From DASPKO01 sp035628055 (GTDB taxonomy: Bacteria > Planctomycetota > Phycisphaerae > Phycisphaerales > UBA1924), in assembly GCA_035628055.1 (NCBI GenBank), contig DASPKO010000090.1, positions 1 through 5,698 on the forward strand: a DNA stretch of 5,698 nt. Reading direction: 5' to 3'. A program made the position numbers and the translations under genes. The stretch's first letter is position 1, and each line of letters starts with the position of its first letter. This document shows, piece after piece, positions 1 to 5,698 of the stretch. The notes below the pieces were generated by a model, which was not told the origin of the DNA, did not search any database, and was given only the letters and a program-made list of their open reading frames with translations.

Positions 1-1
1 C

Positions 2-1123
2 AAGCACCTCGACGCCGGCTTTCTCACCAGCTTCCCCTCGCGCAAGCCCGCCGAGGCCGGCATCAAGGCCGCCCTCTGGGGGACGGTCTGGCTCTGCGCC
101 GTCTGCCTGTGCGTGGCGGTGCCCATCGGCGTGCTGACCGCCGTGTTCCTGGAGGAGTACCGCCCGCGCCACCGGCTCGCCAAGCGGGCCCACGCCTTCG
201 TCTCGGTCAACATCACCAACCTGGCGGGCGTCCCCTCGATCGTCTACGGCATCCTGGGCCTGACCGTGTTCGTGCGCATGTTCGGGCTCTTCGGCAACCC
301 GAACATCTCCGCCTACGACGAGATGGTCCGCGCCAGCCTCAGGTCGGGCGAGGTCGTCATCGGCATGCTGGTCGACGAGACCGACGAGGCCCTGACCATC
401 GCCTCGCCCGTGCGCGGCGAGGTCACGCTCGCCAAGGACCAGGTCGCCCGCCGCCGCACGGTCTACGTTCGCGAGCACCGCTTCCGGCTCGACGACGGCA
501 CCCTGATGACCGGGGAGCTGCGCGGCTCGGAGAAGGGCCTGATCACGCTCGCGGCGGCGGGCGACTCCGAGCACGTCTTCCCCGCCACCCGCGTCGCCCA
601 GCACACCACCAAGAACGTTCTCCAGCTCGGCGACCCGGAGTCGTTTTTCTACGTGCGGCTCCCCCTCGGTGGGAGCGTGCTCGCCGGCGGGCTCACGCTC
701 TCGCTGGTGATCCTCCCCATCGTCATCATCGCCGCCCGCGAGGCCTTGCGGGCGGTCCCCCCCTCGCTCCGCGAGGGGGCCCTGGCCCTGGGGGCGACGC
801 GCTGGCAGACGATCTGGCGGACCGTCCTGCCCGCCTCGATCCCCGGGATCATGACCGGCTCGATCCTGGCCGTCAGCCGGGCCATCGGGGAGGCCGCGCC
901 CCTGCTGGTCATCGGGGGGTTCCTGTTCATCCTCTTCACGCCCAAGAACCTGATGGACGACTTCGCGGCGATGCCCCTGCAGATCTTCAACTGGGCCAGC
1001 CGCCCGCAGACCGAGTTCCACGAGGTCGCCGCCGCGGGCATCCTGGTGCTGCTGGCGGTCCTGTTGGTCTTCAACGGCCTGGCGATCGTTCTCCGCCACC
1101 GCTACTCGCGCCCGCTGCAATGA
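2..1123 (+). CDS. pstA: Phosphate ABC transporter permease PstA, 5'-truncated, with periplasmic insert
   Basis: Inner-membrane permease of the PstSCAB phosphate importer; it pairs with PstC to form the channel driven by PstB. The frame is open from base 2, so the N-terminus and first membrane helix lie outside the window; 373 residues remain. GTG 113 is internal, because conserved PstA sequence (FLTSFPSR, then an AALWGT helix) precedes it. Residues below count from base 2. Five hydrophobic segments are visible, at about 25-48, 70-96, 224-246, 280-311 and 343-365. The family signature GVPSIVYG is at 76-83. The cytoplasmic EAA loop, which contacts the ATPase, runs about 247-280 with its conserved Gly in ALGATRW. 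SRAIGEAAPL follows at 292-301. Unusual: about 115 residues (99-215) are inserted between the third and fourth canonical helices, a loop that should be periplasmic. The gene overlaps pstB by four bases (ATGA), implying translational coupling. Family assignment is secure; the role of the insert is unknown. Confidence 0.95.
   Translation, partial: KHLDAGFLTSFPSRKPAEAGIKAALWGTVWLCAVCLCVAVPIGVLTAVFLEEYRPRHRLAKRAHAFVSVNITNLAGVPSIVYGILGLTVFVRMFGLFGNPNISAYDEMVRASLRSGEVVIGMLVDETDEALTIASPVRGEVTLAKDQVARRRTVYVREHRFRLDDGTLMTGELRGSEKGLITLAAAGDSEHVFPATRVAQHTTKNVLQLGDPESFFYVRLPLGGSVLAGGLTLSLVILPIVIIAAREALRAVPPSLREGALALGATRWQTIWRTVLPASIPGIMTGSILAVSRAIGEAAPLLVIGGFLFILFTPKNLMDDFAAMPLQIFNWASRPQTEFHEVAAAGILVLLAVLLVFNGLAIVLRHRYSRPLQ
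338..598 (+). repeat. Tandem pair of ~37-residue beta-rich modules inside PstA
   Basis: Two segments of the PstA insert, at bases 338-448 and 488-598, align without gaps at an exact spacing of 50 residues. By my count 9 of 37 positions are identical: Leu, Gly, Gly, Leu, Thr, Ala, Glu, and a final Val-Ala. Many others are conservative. Each copy has the form small/acidic-Gly, hydrophobics, Gly-x-Leu, a charged turn, hydrophobic-Thr-hydrophobic-Ala, then a charged stretch ending in Val-Ala. This pattern suggests a small beta-barrel or strand-turn-strand unit. It resembles the short modules with a G-x5-G-x-L core seen in many planctomycete and verrucomicrobial proteins, but that is recollection of a pattern, not a database match. 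The nucleotide sequences have diverged, so the duplication is old. Confidence 0.6.
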
Positions 1124-1998
1124 TCACCCGCATGCCCGAGACGACCGCCAGCACGCCGGGCCGACCCGCTCCCGAGCCCACCACGCCGCTGGGGTATCTG
1201 GCGCACCGCGCCAGCCAGGAGCGCGGCACCGAGGACCCGCCCCCCGGGGCCGCCCTGGTGGTGCGCGGCTTCTCCGCGTGGTACGGCTCGTTCCAGGCCC
1301 TCAAGAGCATCGACCTGGACGTCCCGGCCCGGCGCGTGACCGCCTTCATCGGCCCCAGCGGGTGCGGCAAGAGCACGTTCCTCCGCTGGATGAACCGCAT
1401 GAACGACCTGGTCCCCGGCGCCCGGTGCGAGGGCCGGCTCGACCTCGGCGGGCTCGACCTGCTCGCCCGGCGCCTCGACACCGTCGAGCTGCGCCGCCGG
1501 GTGGGCATGGTCTTCCAGAAGCCCAACCCCTTCCCCAAGTCCATCTACGAGAACGTGGCGTTCGGCCCGCGCCTGCACCTGAAGATGGGCCGGGCCCAGC
1601 TCGACGAGCTGGTGCGCTCCAGCCTGGAGCGGGCCGCCCTGTGGGACGAGGTGAAGGACCGCCTGAACCAGTCGGCCCTGGGACTCTCCGGGGGGCAGCA
1701 GCAGCGGCTGTGCATCGCCCGCGCCATCGCGGTGGGGCCCGAGGTGCTGCTCATGGACGAGCCCGCCTCGGCCCTGGACCCGCGCTCCACCGCGCGCATC
1801 GAGGAGCTCATCCGCGAGCTCCGCCGCAACTACACCATCGTGATCGTGACCCACAACATGCAGCAGGCCGCCCGCATCTCGGACGTCACCGCCTTCTTCA
1901 ACGAGGGGCGGCTCGTCGAGGTCGGGCCGACCGACCAGATGTTCATGAATCCCCGGCAGCCCGCGACCGAGGATTACATCACCGGGCGGTTCGGGTAG
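1120..1998 (+). CDS. pstB: Phosphate import ATP-binding protein PstB
   Basis: ATPase subunit of the Pst phosphate importer, acting on the cytoplasmic face with PstA and PstC; 292 residues. The core begins near residue 47 with the A-loop aromatic in WYGSF (Tyr55). Walker A is GPSGCGKST at 78-86. The Q-loop QKPNPFP (133-139) is the diagnostic PstB form. The ABC signature LSGGQQQRL is at 189-197. Walker B LLMDEP is at 210-215 with catalytic Glu214, the D-loop SALDP is at 217-221, and the switch His245 is in VTHNMQQA. All motifs are intact. I chose ATG 1120 because it overlaps the pstA stop as ATGA; ATG 1132, four codons on, is possible. The frame is open further upstream to base 109, but that part is a shadow of pstA. 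The first ~45 residues are Pro/Thr-rich and lie before the conserved core. No phoU follows. Confidence 0.97.
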   Translation: MITRMPETTASTPGRPAPEPTTPLGYLAHRASQERGTEDPPPGAALVVRGFSAWYGSFQALKSIDLDVPARRVTAFIGPSGCGKSTFLRWMNRMNDLVPGARCEGRLDLGGLDLLARRLDTVELRRRVGMVFQKPNPFPKSIYENVAFGPRLHLKMGRAQLDELVRSSLERAALWDEVKDRLNQSALGLSGGQQQRLCIARAIAVGPEVLLMDEPASALDPRSTARIEELIRELRRNYTIVIVTHNMQQAARISDVTAFFNEGRLVEVGPTDQMFMNPRQPATEDYITGRFG

Positions 1999-2029
1999 CC
2001 CGCGTCGTCGCGCGAACGCACCCGAGGCC

Positions 2030-2051
2030 CCCTGGCGGGGCGTGGCCAGGG
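2030..2051 (+). other. Possible RNA hairpin after pstB
   Basis: A 7-bp perfect inverted repeat, CCCTGGC (2030-2036) with GCCAGGG (2045-2051), and an 8-base loop lie 32 bases after the pstB stop. It could be an end-of-operon hairpin. There is no T-run after it and the region is very GC-rich, where such stems arise by chance, so terminator function is only a suggestion. The rest of the 192-bp gap up to 2190 shows no recognisable promoter or Pho-box-like repeat. Confidence 0.2.
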
Positions 2052-2180
2052 CGGAGGACCCCTGCGCACGGGCACGGCCGTTTATCCCGACCCTCCGGCC
2101 TGCGCCGTCCCTGCCGGCCTTGAGTCGGGGCCCGGAACGTCCGATTGGACCCGCTGAGCCCGCGCCCCGCCGCGCCGGGC

Positions 2181-2184
2181 GGAG
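2181..2184 (+). promoter_or_regulatory. Ribosome binding site of the membrane protein gene
   Basis: GGAG with a six-base spacer to ATG 2191. It supports the start choice together with the in-frame stop at 2155-2157. Confidence 0.5.
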
Positions 2185-2190
2185 CCGGCC

Positions 2191-3072
2191 ATGCCCCCAA
2201 GACCGCACGTTTCCGAAGCCATCGTCCACCTGCGATCCTGGGTCACCGCCGCCGCCGCTCTGGTGGTGGTCTGTCTGGCGGTGCGCCTGCTGGTCTTCGG
2301 CTTCGTCCACTACACCGAGTGTCGCTGGCAGGAGCTCCGCCCGGGCACCGCAGCCGCCGCCCCGCTCAAGGTCGTCCAGGGGGCCGCCGTCACGGCCAAG
2401 GCCGACGCGGTCCGCCGCGCCGGCCTCTCCGGCACCGCCGTGACCCGACCCACGCTCGAGGCCCGCGTCGACGCGAACCGCGTCCGCTCCGTCGCCGATT
2501 CTCGCCTGCGATCGCTGGCGCGGGTCTCCGGCTCGGCCGGCACCGTGGCGCTGCTGGCCCTGGCCGGGCTCTGCTTCCTGGGCAGCGTCGTCGCCGCGGG
2601 GGGCGCGGTTCCCGGCTCGGCCCAGGCCGTCAAGGCGGCCGTCTGGGCGGCCATGCTCTGCGTGCTGGCCCTGCCCTGGGAGACGGCCGGCGCCTCGGGA
2701 CCGGGGGCGCTGGCCGACTACGCCACGCTCACCAGCGCCAGCGACGCCGTCACCGCCGGGCGGGACCCGGGGCTGGCCCTCCTGGCCCGCTTCGTCGCCC
2801 TCCCGCTCCTGCTGATCACCGCCGCGGTCATGGTCGCCTGCTGGTTCCACGCCGGCGTGCAGCGCGGCATCATCATCACCGCCCCGAGCGAGATGGATGA
2901 GCTGATCGAGCGCGAGGTGGCGGCGATCCGCAAGCGCGGCGTCGCCCCCGGCGTGCCGCGCGCCCTCGGCGCGCTGAATCGGGCCATCGGCGACACCACC
3001 GACCGTGCCGGGCCCGCCGGCGTCCCGGCCGTCCTGCTGCACGGCGGCGACGACTCGCGCCGCCCGATCTAG
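2191..3072 (+). CDS. Unrecognised four-helix membrane protein
   Basis: A 293-residue protein that I do not recognise. Four hydrophobic segments are visible at about 17-39, 116-137, 144-163 and 195-220. Between the first two lies an ~75-residue Ala/Arg-rich loop, and after the last is an ~70-residue hydrophilic tail. The tail contains a charged, probably helical stretch (SEMDELIEREVAAIRKRG, 233-250) and then VPRALGALNRAIGD. With four helices, both ends would sit on the same side, most likely the cytoplasm. There is no cleavable signal peptide, enzyme motif or known domain. The start is well fixed: an in-frame TGA at 2155-2157 lies just upstream, ATG 2191 is the first start after it, and GGAG at 2181-2184 sits six bases before it as a ribosome binding site. 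It lies where phoU is often found but does not look like PhoU, a soluble helical protein. Base composition matches the neighbours. That it is a real gene is likely; its function is unknown. Confidence 0.8.
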   Translation: MPPRPHVSEAIVHLRSWVTAAAALVVVCLAVRLLVFGFVHYTECRWQELRPGTAAAAPLKVVQGAAVTAKADAVRRAGLSGTAVTRPTLEARVDANRVRSVADSRLRSLARVSGSAGTVALLALAGLCFLGSVVAAGGAVPGSAQAVKAAVWAAMLCVLALPWETAGASGPGALADYATLTSASDAVTAGRDPGLALLARFVALPLLLITAAVMVACWFHAGVQRGIIITAPSEMDELIEREVAAIRKRGVAPGVPRALGALNRAIGDTTDRAGPAGVPAVLLHGGDDSRRPI

Positions 3073-3122
3073 CCCGCACCCGCCGGGACCAGGCCCCGCC
3101 CGCCGCCGCGCCCCTCGGCCGG

Positions 3123-3128
3123 TACGCT
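3123..3128 (+). promoter_or_regulatory. Possible -10 element placed for a leaderless pgi transcript
   Basis: TACGCT fits the TANNNT pattern of a -10 hexamer and ends six bases before the pgi ATG at 3135. Transcription from it would begin at or very near the start codon. No Shine-Dalgarno sequence precedes pgi, which fits a leaderless message. No -35 hexamer is visible about 17 bases upstream. One six-base match is weak evidence. Confidence 0.25.
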
Positions 3129-3134
3129 TGGGCC

Positions 3135-4574
3135 ATGCTCACCCTGGACTACGCCAACTGCCTGGCCGATCGCGTCGGGGCGCACGGCATCGACCCCGAC
3201 CTGCTCGACCCGCAGGAGGAGCCGGCCCGGGGGATCGCGCATCTCACCGAACGGCTGGCGCGCACCCGGGGAACCGGACAGGAGCGCTGGCGCGACCTGC
3301 ACCGCGACCCGCTGCGCTCGGAGCATCTGACGGCGGTGCGCCAGGCCGCCGACGAGTTCCGCGCGCGCGCCGACAACCTCGTGGTGCTGGGCATCGGCGG
3401 CTCGGCGCTCGGGAACATCGCCCTGCAGGCCGCCCTCAATCCGGCCACCTACAACCTGCTCCCGCGCGGCGGCCCCGGGACCGGGCTCCGGGCGGGCCCG
3501 CGCGTCTTCGTGGTCGACAACGCGGACCCGGCGGCCCTCGGCTCGGTGCTGGCCTTCCTGGAGGCCGACGACCCGGGCCTCGAGCGCACCGTCTTCAACG
3601 TCATCTCGAAGTCCGGCGAGACCGCGGAGACCGCCGCCCAGTTCATGATCGTGCGCGACCTGCTGTCCCGCCGGGGACGGCGCGGCCCCGACCACGTGAT
3701 CGCGATCACCGACCCCGCCCGCGGCACCATGCGCCGCATCTGCGACGCGGAGGGGTACCGCACCCTGCCGGTGCCCGACGGGGTCGGCGGGCGCTTCAGC
3801 GTCCTCTCCCCCGTCGGGCTCTTCTCCGCCGCGATGTGCGGCGTCGACGTCGCCGCCCTGCTCGACGGGGCCGCCTCCATGGACGCGCCCACCTGCCGCC
3901 CGGAGCTCGCGACCAACCCCGCGGCCCTGCTGGCCTTCCTGCTGGTGGAACTCGGCACCCGCCAGGGCAAGACCAACCACGTGCTGATGCCCTACGCCAC
4001 GCCGCTCTACTCGATGGCGGACTGGTATCGCCAGCTCTGGGCCGAGTCGTTGGGGAAGAAAACGGACCTGCGGGGCGAGACGGTGTACGCCGGGTTCACG
4101 CCCATCAAGGCCCTGGGCACGACCGACCAGCACTCGCAGGTCCAGCTCTACCGCGAGGGGCCCAACGACAAGGTGGTCGGCTTCGTCGAGGTCGCCGACT
4201 GGTCCGAGACGGACGTCCCGATCCCCGCCGGCCTGGGCGTCGAGGCGATCGCCTACCTGGAAGGCGGGTCGCTGGCCCGGCTGCTCGCGGCCGAGAAGCG
4301 CGCCACCGAGTACGCCCTGGTCGAGTCCCTGCGGCCCAACTACACCATCACGTTTCCGAGGCTCGACGCGTTCCACGTCGGGCAGTTCATCTACCTGTGG
4401 GAGATGGCGACCGCGTACGCCGGCTTGCTTCTGAACATCGACGCGTACGACCAGCCCGCCGTGGAGCTGGGCAAGCAGGCGACCTTCGGGCTCATGGGAC
4501 GCCCCGGGTACGAGAAGCATCTCAGGGCGGTCAACGAGACCCTCAAGGCCACCGACCACGTGATCTCGGCGTGA
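3135..4574 (+). CDS. pgi: Glucose-6-phosphate isomerase
   Basis: Cytoplasmic enzyme interconverting glucose 6-phosphate and fructose 6-phosphate, in glycolysis, gluconeogenesis and entry to the pentose phosphate route. At 479 residues it is the shorter bacterial form. Two SIS-type sugar-phosphate folds are present. The first has GIGGSALG at 86-93 and the phosphate-binding loop SKSGETAET at 158-166. The PGI signature GGRFSVLSPVG is at 218-228, with Arg220 as an active-site residue. By family homology the catalytic Glu is Glu304 in WAESLGKK, the ring-opening His is His333 in TDQHSQ, and the conserved Lys is Lys447. The second PGI signature reads YDQPAVELGK, with Ala where the usual pattern has Gly (DQxGVE), a mild change. 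The start at ATG 3135 gives the family-typical N-terminus (LDYANCLADRVG). It lies 62 bp after the membrane protein gene and is convergent with the SDR gene, stop codons 15 bp apart. All key residues are present, so it should be active. Confidence 0.97.
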   Translation: MLTLDYANCLADRVGAHGIDPDLLDPQEEPARGIAHLTERLARTRGTGQERWRDLHRDPLRSEHLTAVRQAADEFRARADNLVVLGIGGSALGNIALQAALNPATYNLLPRGGPGTGLRAGPRVFVVDNADPAALGSVLAFLEADDPGLERTVFNVISKSGETAETAAQFMIVRDLLSRRGRRGPDHVIAITDPARGTMRRICDAEGYRTLPVPDGVGGRFSVLSPVGLFSAAMCGVDVAALLDGAASMDAPTCRPELATNPAALLAFLLVELGTRQGKTNHVLMPYATPLYSMADWYRQLWAESLGKKTDLRGETVYAGFTPIKALGTTDQHSQVQLYREGPNDKVVGFVEVADWSETDVPIPAGLGVEAIAYLEGGSLARLLAAEKRATEYALVESLRPNYTITFPRLDAFHVGQFIYLWEMATAYAGLLLNIDAYDQPAVELGKQATFGLMGRPGYEKHLRAVNETLKATDHVISA

Positions 4575-4589
4575 GGACGCGCGGGCCGG

Positions 4590-5324
4590 TCATCCGCCCG
4601 GCGCCACCTCGATCACCTGGCCGTTCCGGCCGTCCAGCTCCCCCGCCACGCATCTCCAGATGACCCGCGCCACGCGGGCCGGATCCATGGTGTCGCCGGC
4701 CGGGTACGCCGGGAAAAGCCGGCGGAACATCGGCGTCTCGGTCGCCCCGGGGGCCACCGCGAAGGCCCGGATGCCGTGGGCGGCCCCCTCCAGGGCGCAG
4801 GAGCGCGCCATCAGGTTCACCGAGGCCTTCGAGGACGCGTACCCGAAAAAGCCCGGGAAGGGGTCGAGCGTGCCCATCGTCGAAACATTCACGATCACCC
4901 CGCCGCCCTGGCGGACGAAGATCGGCCACGCCGCCGCGATGCTGTTCGCGGGCCCCAGGGCGTTGACGCGGAAGGTCTCGTCGAGCACTTCCGGCGTGTG
5001 CCCGTCGATCGGCTCGAGGGGCGCCACCCCGGCGTTGTTGATCAGCGCGTCGAGACGTCCCAGCCGCCGCGCCGTCTCGAGCACGAGGGCCCGGGCGTTG
5101 GCGGGCGCGCCCACGTCGGCGATGAGCACCGCCGGCTCCGGACCGCCCGCCGCGAGGACCAGACCGGCGGTCTCTTCCAGCCGGTCCCGCGCGCGCCCGG
5201 CCAGCCCCAGCGCGTACCCATGCTCGGCGAGCACCAGCGCCGTCGCACGCCCGATGCCCGAGCCCGCGCCCGTGATCAGGGCGACGCGGTCGGACGTCGG
5301 ACTGCTTGAACCCGGCTCGGCCAA
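4590..5324 (-). CDS. Classical short-chain dehydrogenase/reductase
   Basis: An NAD(P)(H)-dependent oxidoreductase of the classical SDR family; 244 residues, a typical length. The cofactor motif TGAGSGIG is at 18-25, the adenine-contacting Asp70 is in ADV, NNAG is at 96-99, and structural Asn121 is present. The catalytic Ser148 (NVST), Tyr162 and Lys166 (YASSK) follow, and then PGATETPM at 192-199. The second strand ends AGRAR rather than with an acidic residue, which favours NADP(H) over NAD(H); this is an inference. The substrate cannot be read from sequence, and many such genes are annotated loosely as 3-oxoacyl-ACP reductase or sugar dehydrogenases. The start is TTG at 5322-5324. No ATG or GTG occurs in frame between it and the upstream in-frame stop at 5382-5384, and the Rossmann fold begins about residue 13, so little room remains for a later start. 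Only a weak GGGCGAG-like ribosome site precedes it. It follows the methyltransferase fragment in the same direction, with 108 bp between. Confidence 0.93.
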   Translation of the reverse strand: MAEPGSSSPTSDRVALITGAGSGIGRATALVLAEHGYALGLAGRARDRLEETAGLVLAAGGPEPAVLIADVGAPANARALVLETARRLGRLDALINNAGVAPLEPIDGHTPEVLDETFRVNALGPANSIAAAWPIFVRQGGGVIVNVSTMGTLDPFPGFFGYASSKASVNLMARSCALEGAAHGIRAFAVAPGATETPMFRRLFPAYPAGDTMDPARVARVIWRCVAGELDGRNGQVIEVAPGG

Positions 5325-5375
5325 ATCGCTCGCCCGCGAAGCCCGCTGAGGTGGAGGGCCACGCCGGGCCCGGGG

Positions 5376-5387
5376 GCCAGTCTACCA
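5376..5387 (-). promoter_or_regulatory. Possible extended -10 promoter for the SDR gene
   Basis: On the - strand the gap between the methyltransferase stop and the SDR start contains TGGTAGACT, which fits the extended -10 form TG-N-TANNNT. It would place transcription start near 5372, about 48 bases before the TTG start. The hexamer 17 bases upstream, GCGCAA, is a poor -35. This is the least GC-rich part of the gap, consistent with a promoter but not proof. Confidence 0.25.
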
Positions 5388-5432
5388 GATGTGTGGATCC
5401 GTTGCGCCGGGGCTCGGCCCGGACGCGCGCGC

Positions 5433-5698
5433 TCACGATCTTCCGGGCTCGGCCACGATGTAGGAGATCAGCGCCAGGTCGGCGTCGGCGCGGGCGCTGG
5501 GCCTGAAGATCCCGTTCCCTCCCCCCTTGCCGTCGTCCCCTTCCGTGTACACCGTCACACCCGGGAATCCCGCCTCGTGCAGCAGGTCGCGCACCTCCGG
5601 GATCGACCACAGCCGCCAGTCGTACGTGAACGCCCGGCGCAGTTTCCGCCCGTCGGCCAGCGCTGATCTCCTACATCGTGGCCGAGCCCGGAAGATCG
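5433..5698 (-). CDS. C-terminal fragment of a probable SAM-dependent methyltransferase
   Basis: A reading frame on the - strand entering from the right edge and ending at a TGA at 5433-5435. The last ~76 codons (up to about 5663) read naturally as a C-terminal domain: RKLRRAFTYDWRLWSIPEV, then LLHEAGF, VTVYTEGDD, GNGIFRP and LALISYIVAEP. The order basic/aromatic strand, TYDWRLW, then LxEAGF-x-V-x-V-Y, matches the last strands of class I methyltransferases, where LLxEAGF is common. The SAM-binding part is missing, so the assignment is moderate and no substrate can be proposed. The frame stays open to the edge, but 5660-5698 is a reverse-complement copy of this gene's own 3' end. The residues there (such as RPRCRRS) do not look like methyltransferase sequence. 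The genuine part therefore probably ends near 5660. Confidence 0.6.
   Translation of the reverse strand, partial: IFRARPRCRRSALADGRKLRRAFTYDWRLWSIPEVRDLLHEAGFPGVTVYTEGDDGKGGGNGIFRPSARADADLALISYIVAEPGRS
5436..5474. repeat. Left arm of a perfect 39-bp inverted repeat
   Basis: These 39 bases are the exact reverse complement of 5660-5698, with 185 bases between. The arm begins immediately after the methyltransferase stop codon (5433-5435) and codes for its last 13 residues, so this copy is presumably the original. Similarity stops abruptly at 5475. Confidence 0.97.
5660..5698. repeat. Right arm of a perfect 39-bp inverted repeat, at the window end
   Basis: Exact reverse complement of 5436-5474, running to the very last base. 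In the methyltransferase frame it encodes unrelated-looking residues, so it interrupts the gene. This is most simply a fold-back chimera or contig-end artefact; a real inverted duplication cannot be excluded from sequence alone. Confidence 0.97.

Noticed and set aside
109..1119. In-frame upstream extension of pstB, giving a 629-residue protein
   Set aside because: The first 337 codons overlap pstA in another frame, are Arg/Pro/Gly-rich with no fold-like pattern, and the true PstB starts at the ATGA overlap at 1120.
1102..3042. A 646-codon open frame on the - strand
   Set aside because: It is antisense to pstB and the membrane protein gene and has low-complexity Gly/Arg/Ala composition. Long antisense frames are expected in DNA this GC-rich, where stop codons are rare.
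3073..3134. Search for a terminator or Pho box in the gap before pgi
   Set aside because: Apart from the possible -10 hexamer, it is an almost pure G/C run with no repeat or T-tract that I could support.
3069..4559. A 496-codon open frame on the - strand
   Set aside because: It mirrors pgi, whose motifs are intact on the + strand. The antisense product has no recognisable domain.
3005..4663. A 552-codon + strand frame overlapping pgi
   Set aside because: It is an out-of-frame shadow of pgi with Arg/Pro-rich low-complexity sequence.
5407..5422. CCGGG/CCCGG hairpin between the methyltransferase stop and the SDR start as a terminator
   Set aside because: It is only five base pairs with a six-base loop and no T-run; such stems are common by chance at this base composition.
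5410..5454. Direct repeat GGGCTCGGCC at 5410-5419 and 5445-5454
   Set aside because: A ten-base match in strongly GC-biased sequence is weak evidence, and the flanks differ.
4543..5610. A 355-codon - strand frame across the SDR gene
   Set aside because: It is an out-of-frame shadow of the SDR gene, Arg/Gly-rich with no motifs, and also runs through the intergenic gap and the methyltransferase end.

Overview
This is a very GC-rich, densely coding chromosomal fragment. The protein families and the sequence style of the permease and isomerase suggest Planctomycetota, possibly a high-GC Phycisphaerae-like lineage. That placement is inferred from recognised protein features only; there is no rRNA or other marker gene in the window. 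The left edge cuts into a gene, and the right edge looks like a contig end.

Layout: bases 2-1998 hold the end of a high-affinity phosphate uptake (pst) operon on the + strand. It consists of a 5'-truncated pstA permease gene followed by pstB, the ATPase, with an ATGA stop/start overlap. PstA carries an extra periplasmic insert of about 115 residues built from two copies of a small beta-rich module. phoU, which often follows pstB, is absent. After a 192-bp gap comes an unrecognised four-helix membrane protein (2191-3072), and 62 bp later a complete glucose-6-phosphate isomerase, pgi (3135-4574). Convergent to pgi, on the - strand, is a classical short-chain dehydrogenase/reductase (4590-5324) with a TTG start. 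Upstream of it in the same direction is the C-terminal end of what looks like a SAM-dependent methyltransferase (from 5433 to the right edge).

The gene functions do not form one pathway. Phosphate import (PstA/PstB with PstS and PstC presumably to the left) and central sugar-phosphate metabolism (Pgi) sit side by side. The SDR and methyltransferase fragment form a separate leftward unit. There are no tRNAs, rRNAs, CRISPR arrays, transposases or integrases. No stretch over 300 bp lacks a gene.

The two points most worth a second look are the duplicated module inserted into PstA on the PstS-facing side, and a perfect 39-bp inverted repeat. One arm of that repeat is the methyltransferase gene's own 3' end, and the other is exactly the last 39 bases of the window. 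The latter is more likely an assembly or amplification fold-back than biology. I found no convincing new multi-gene system here.
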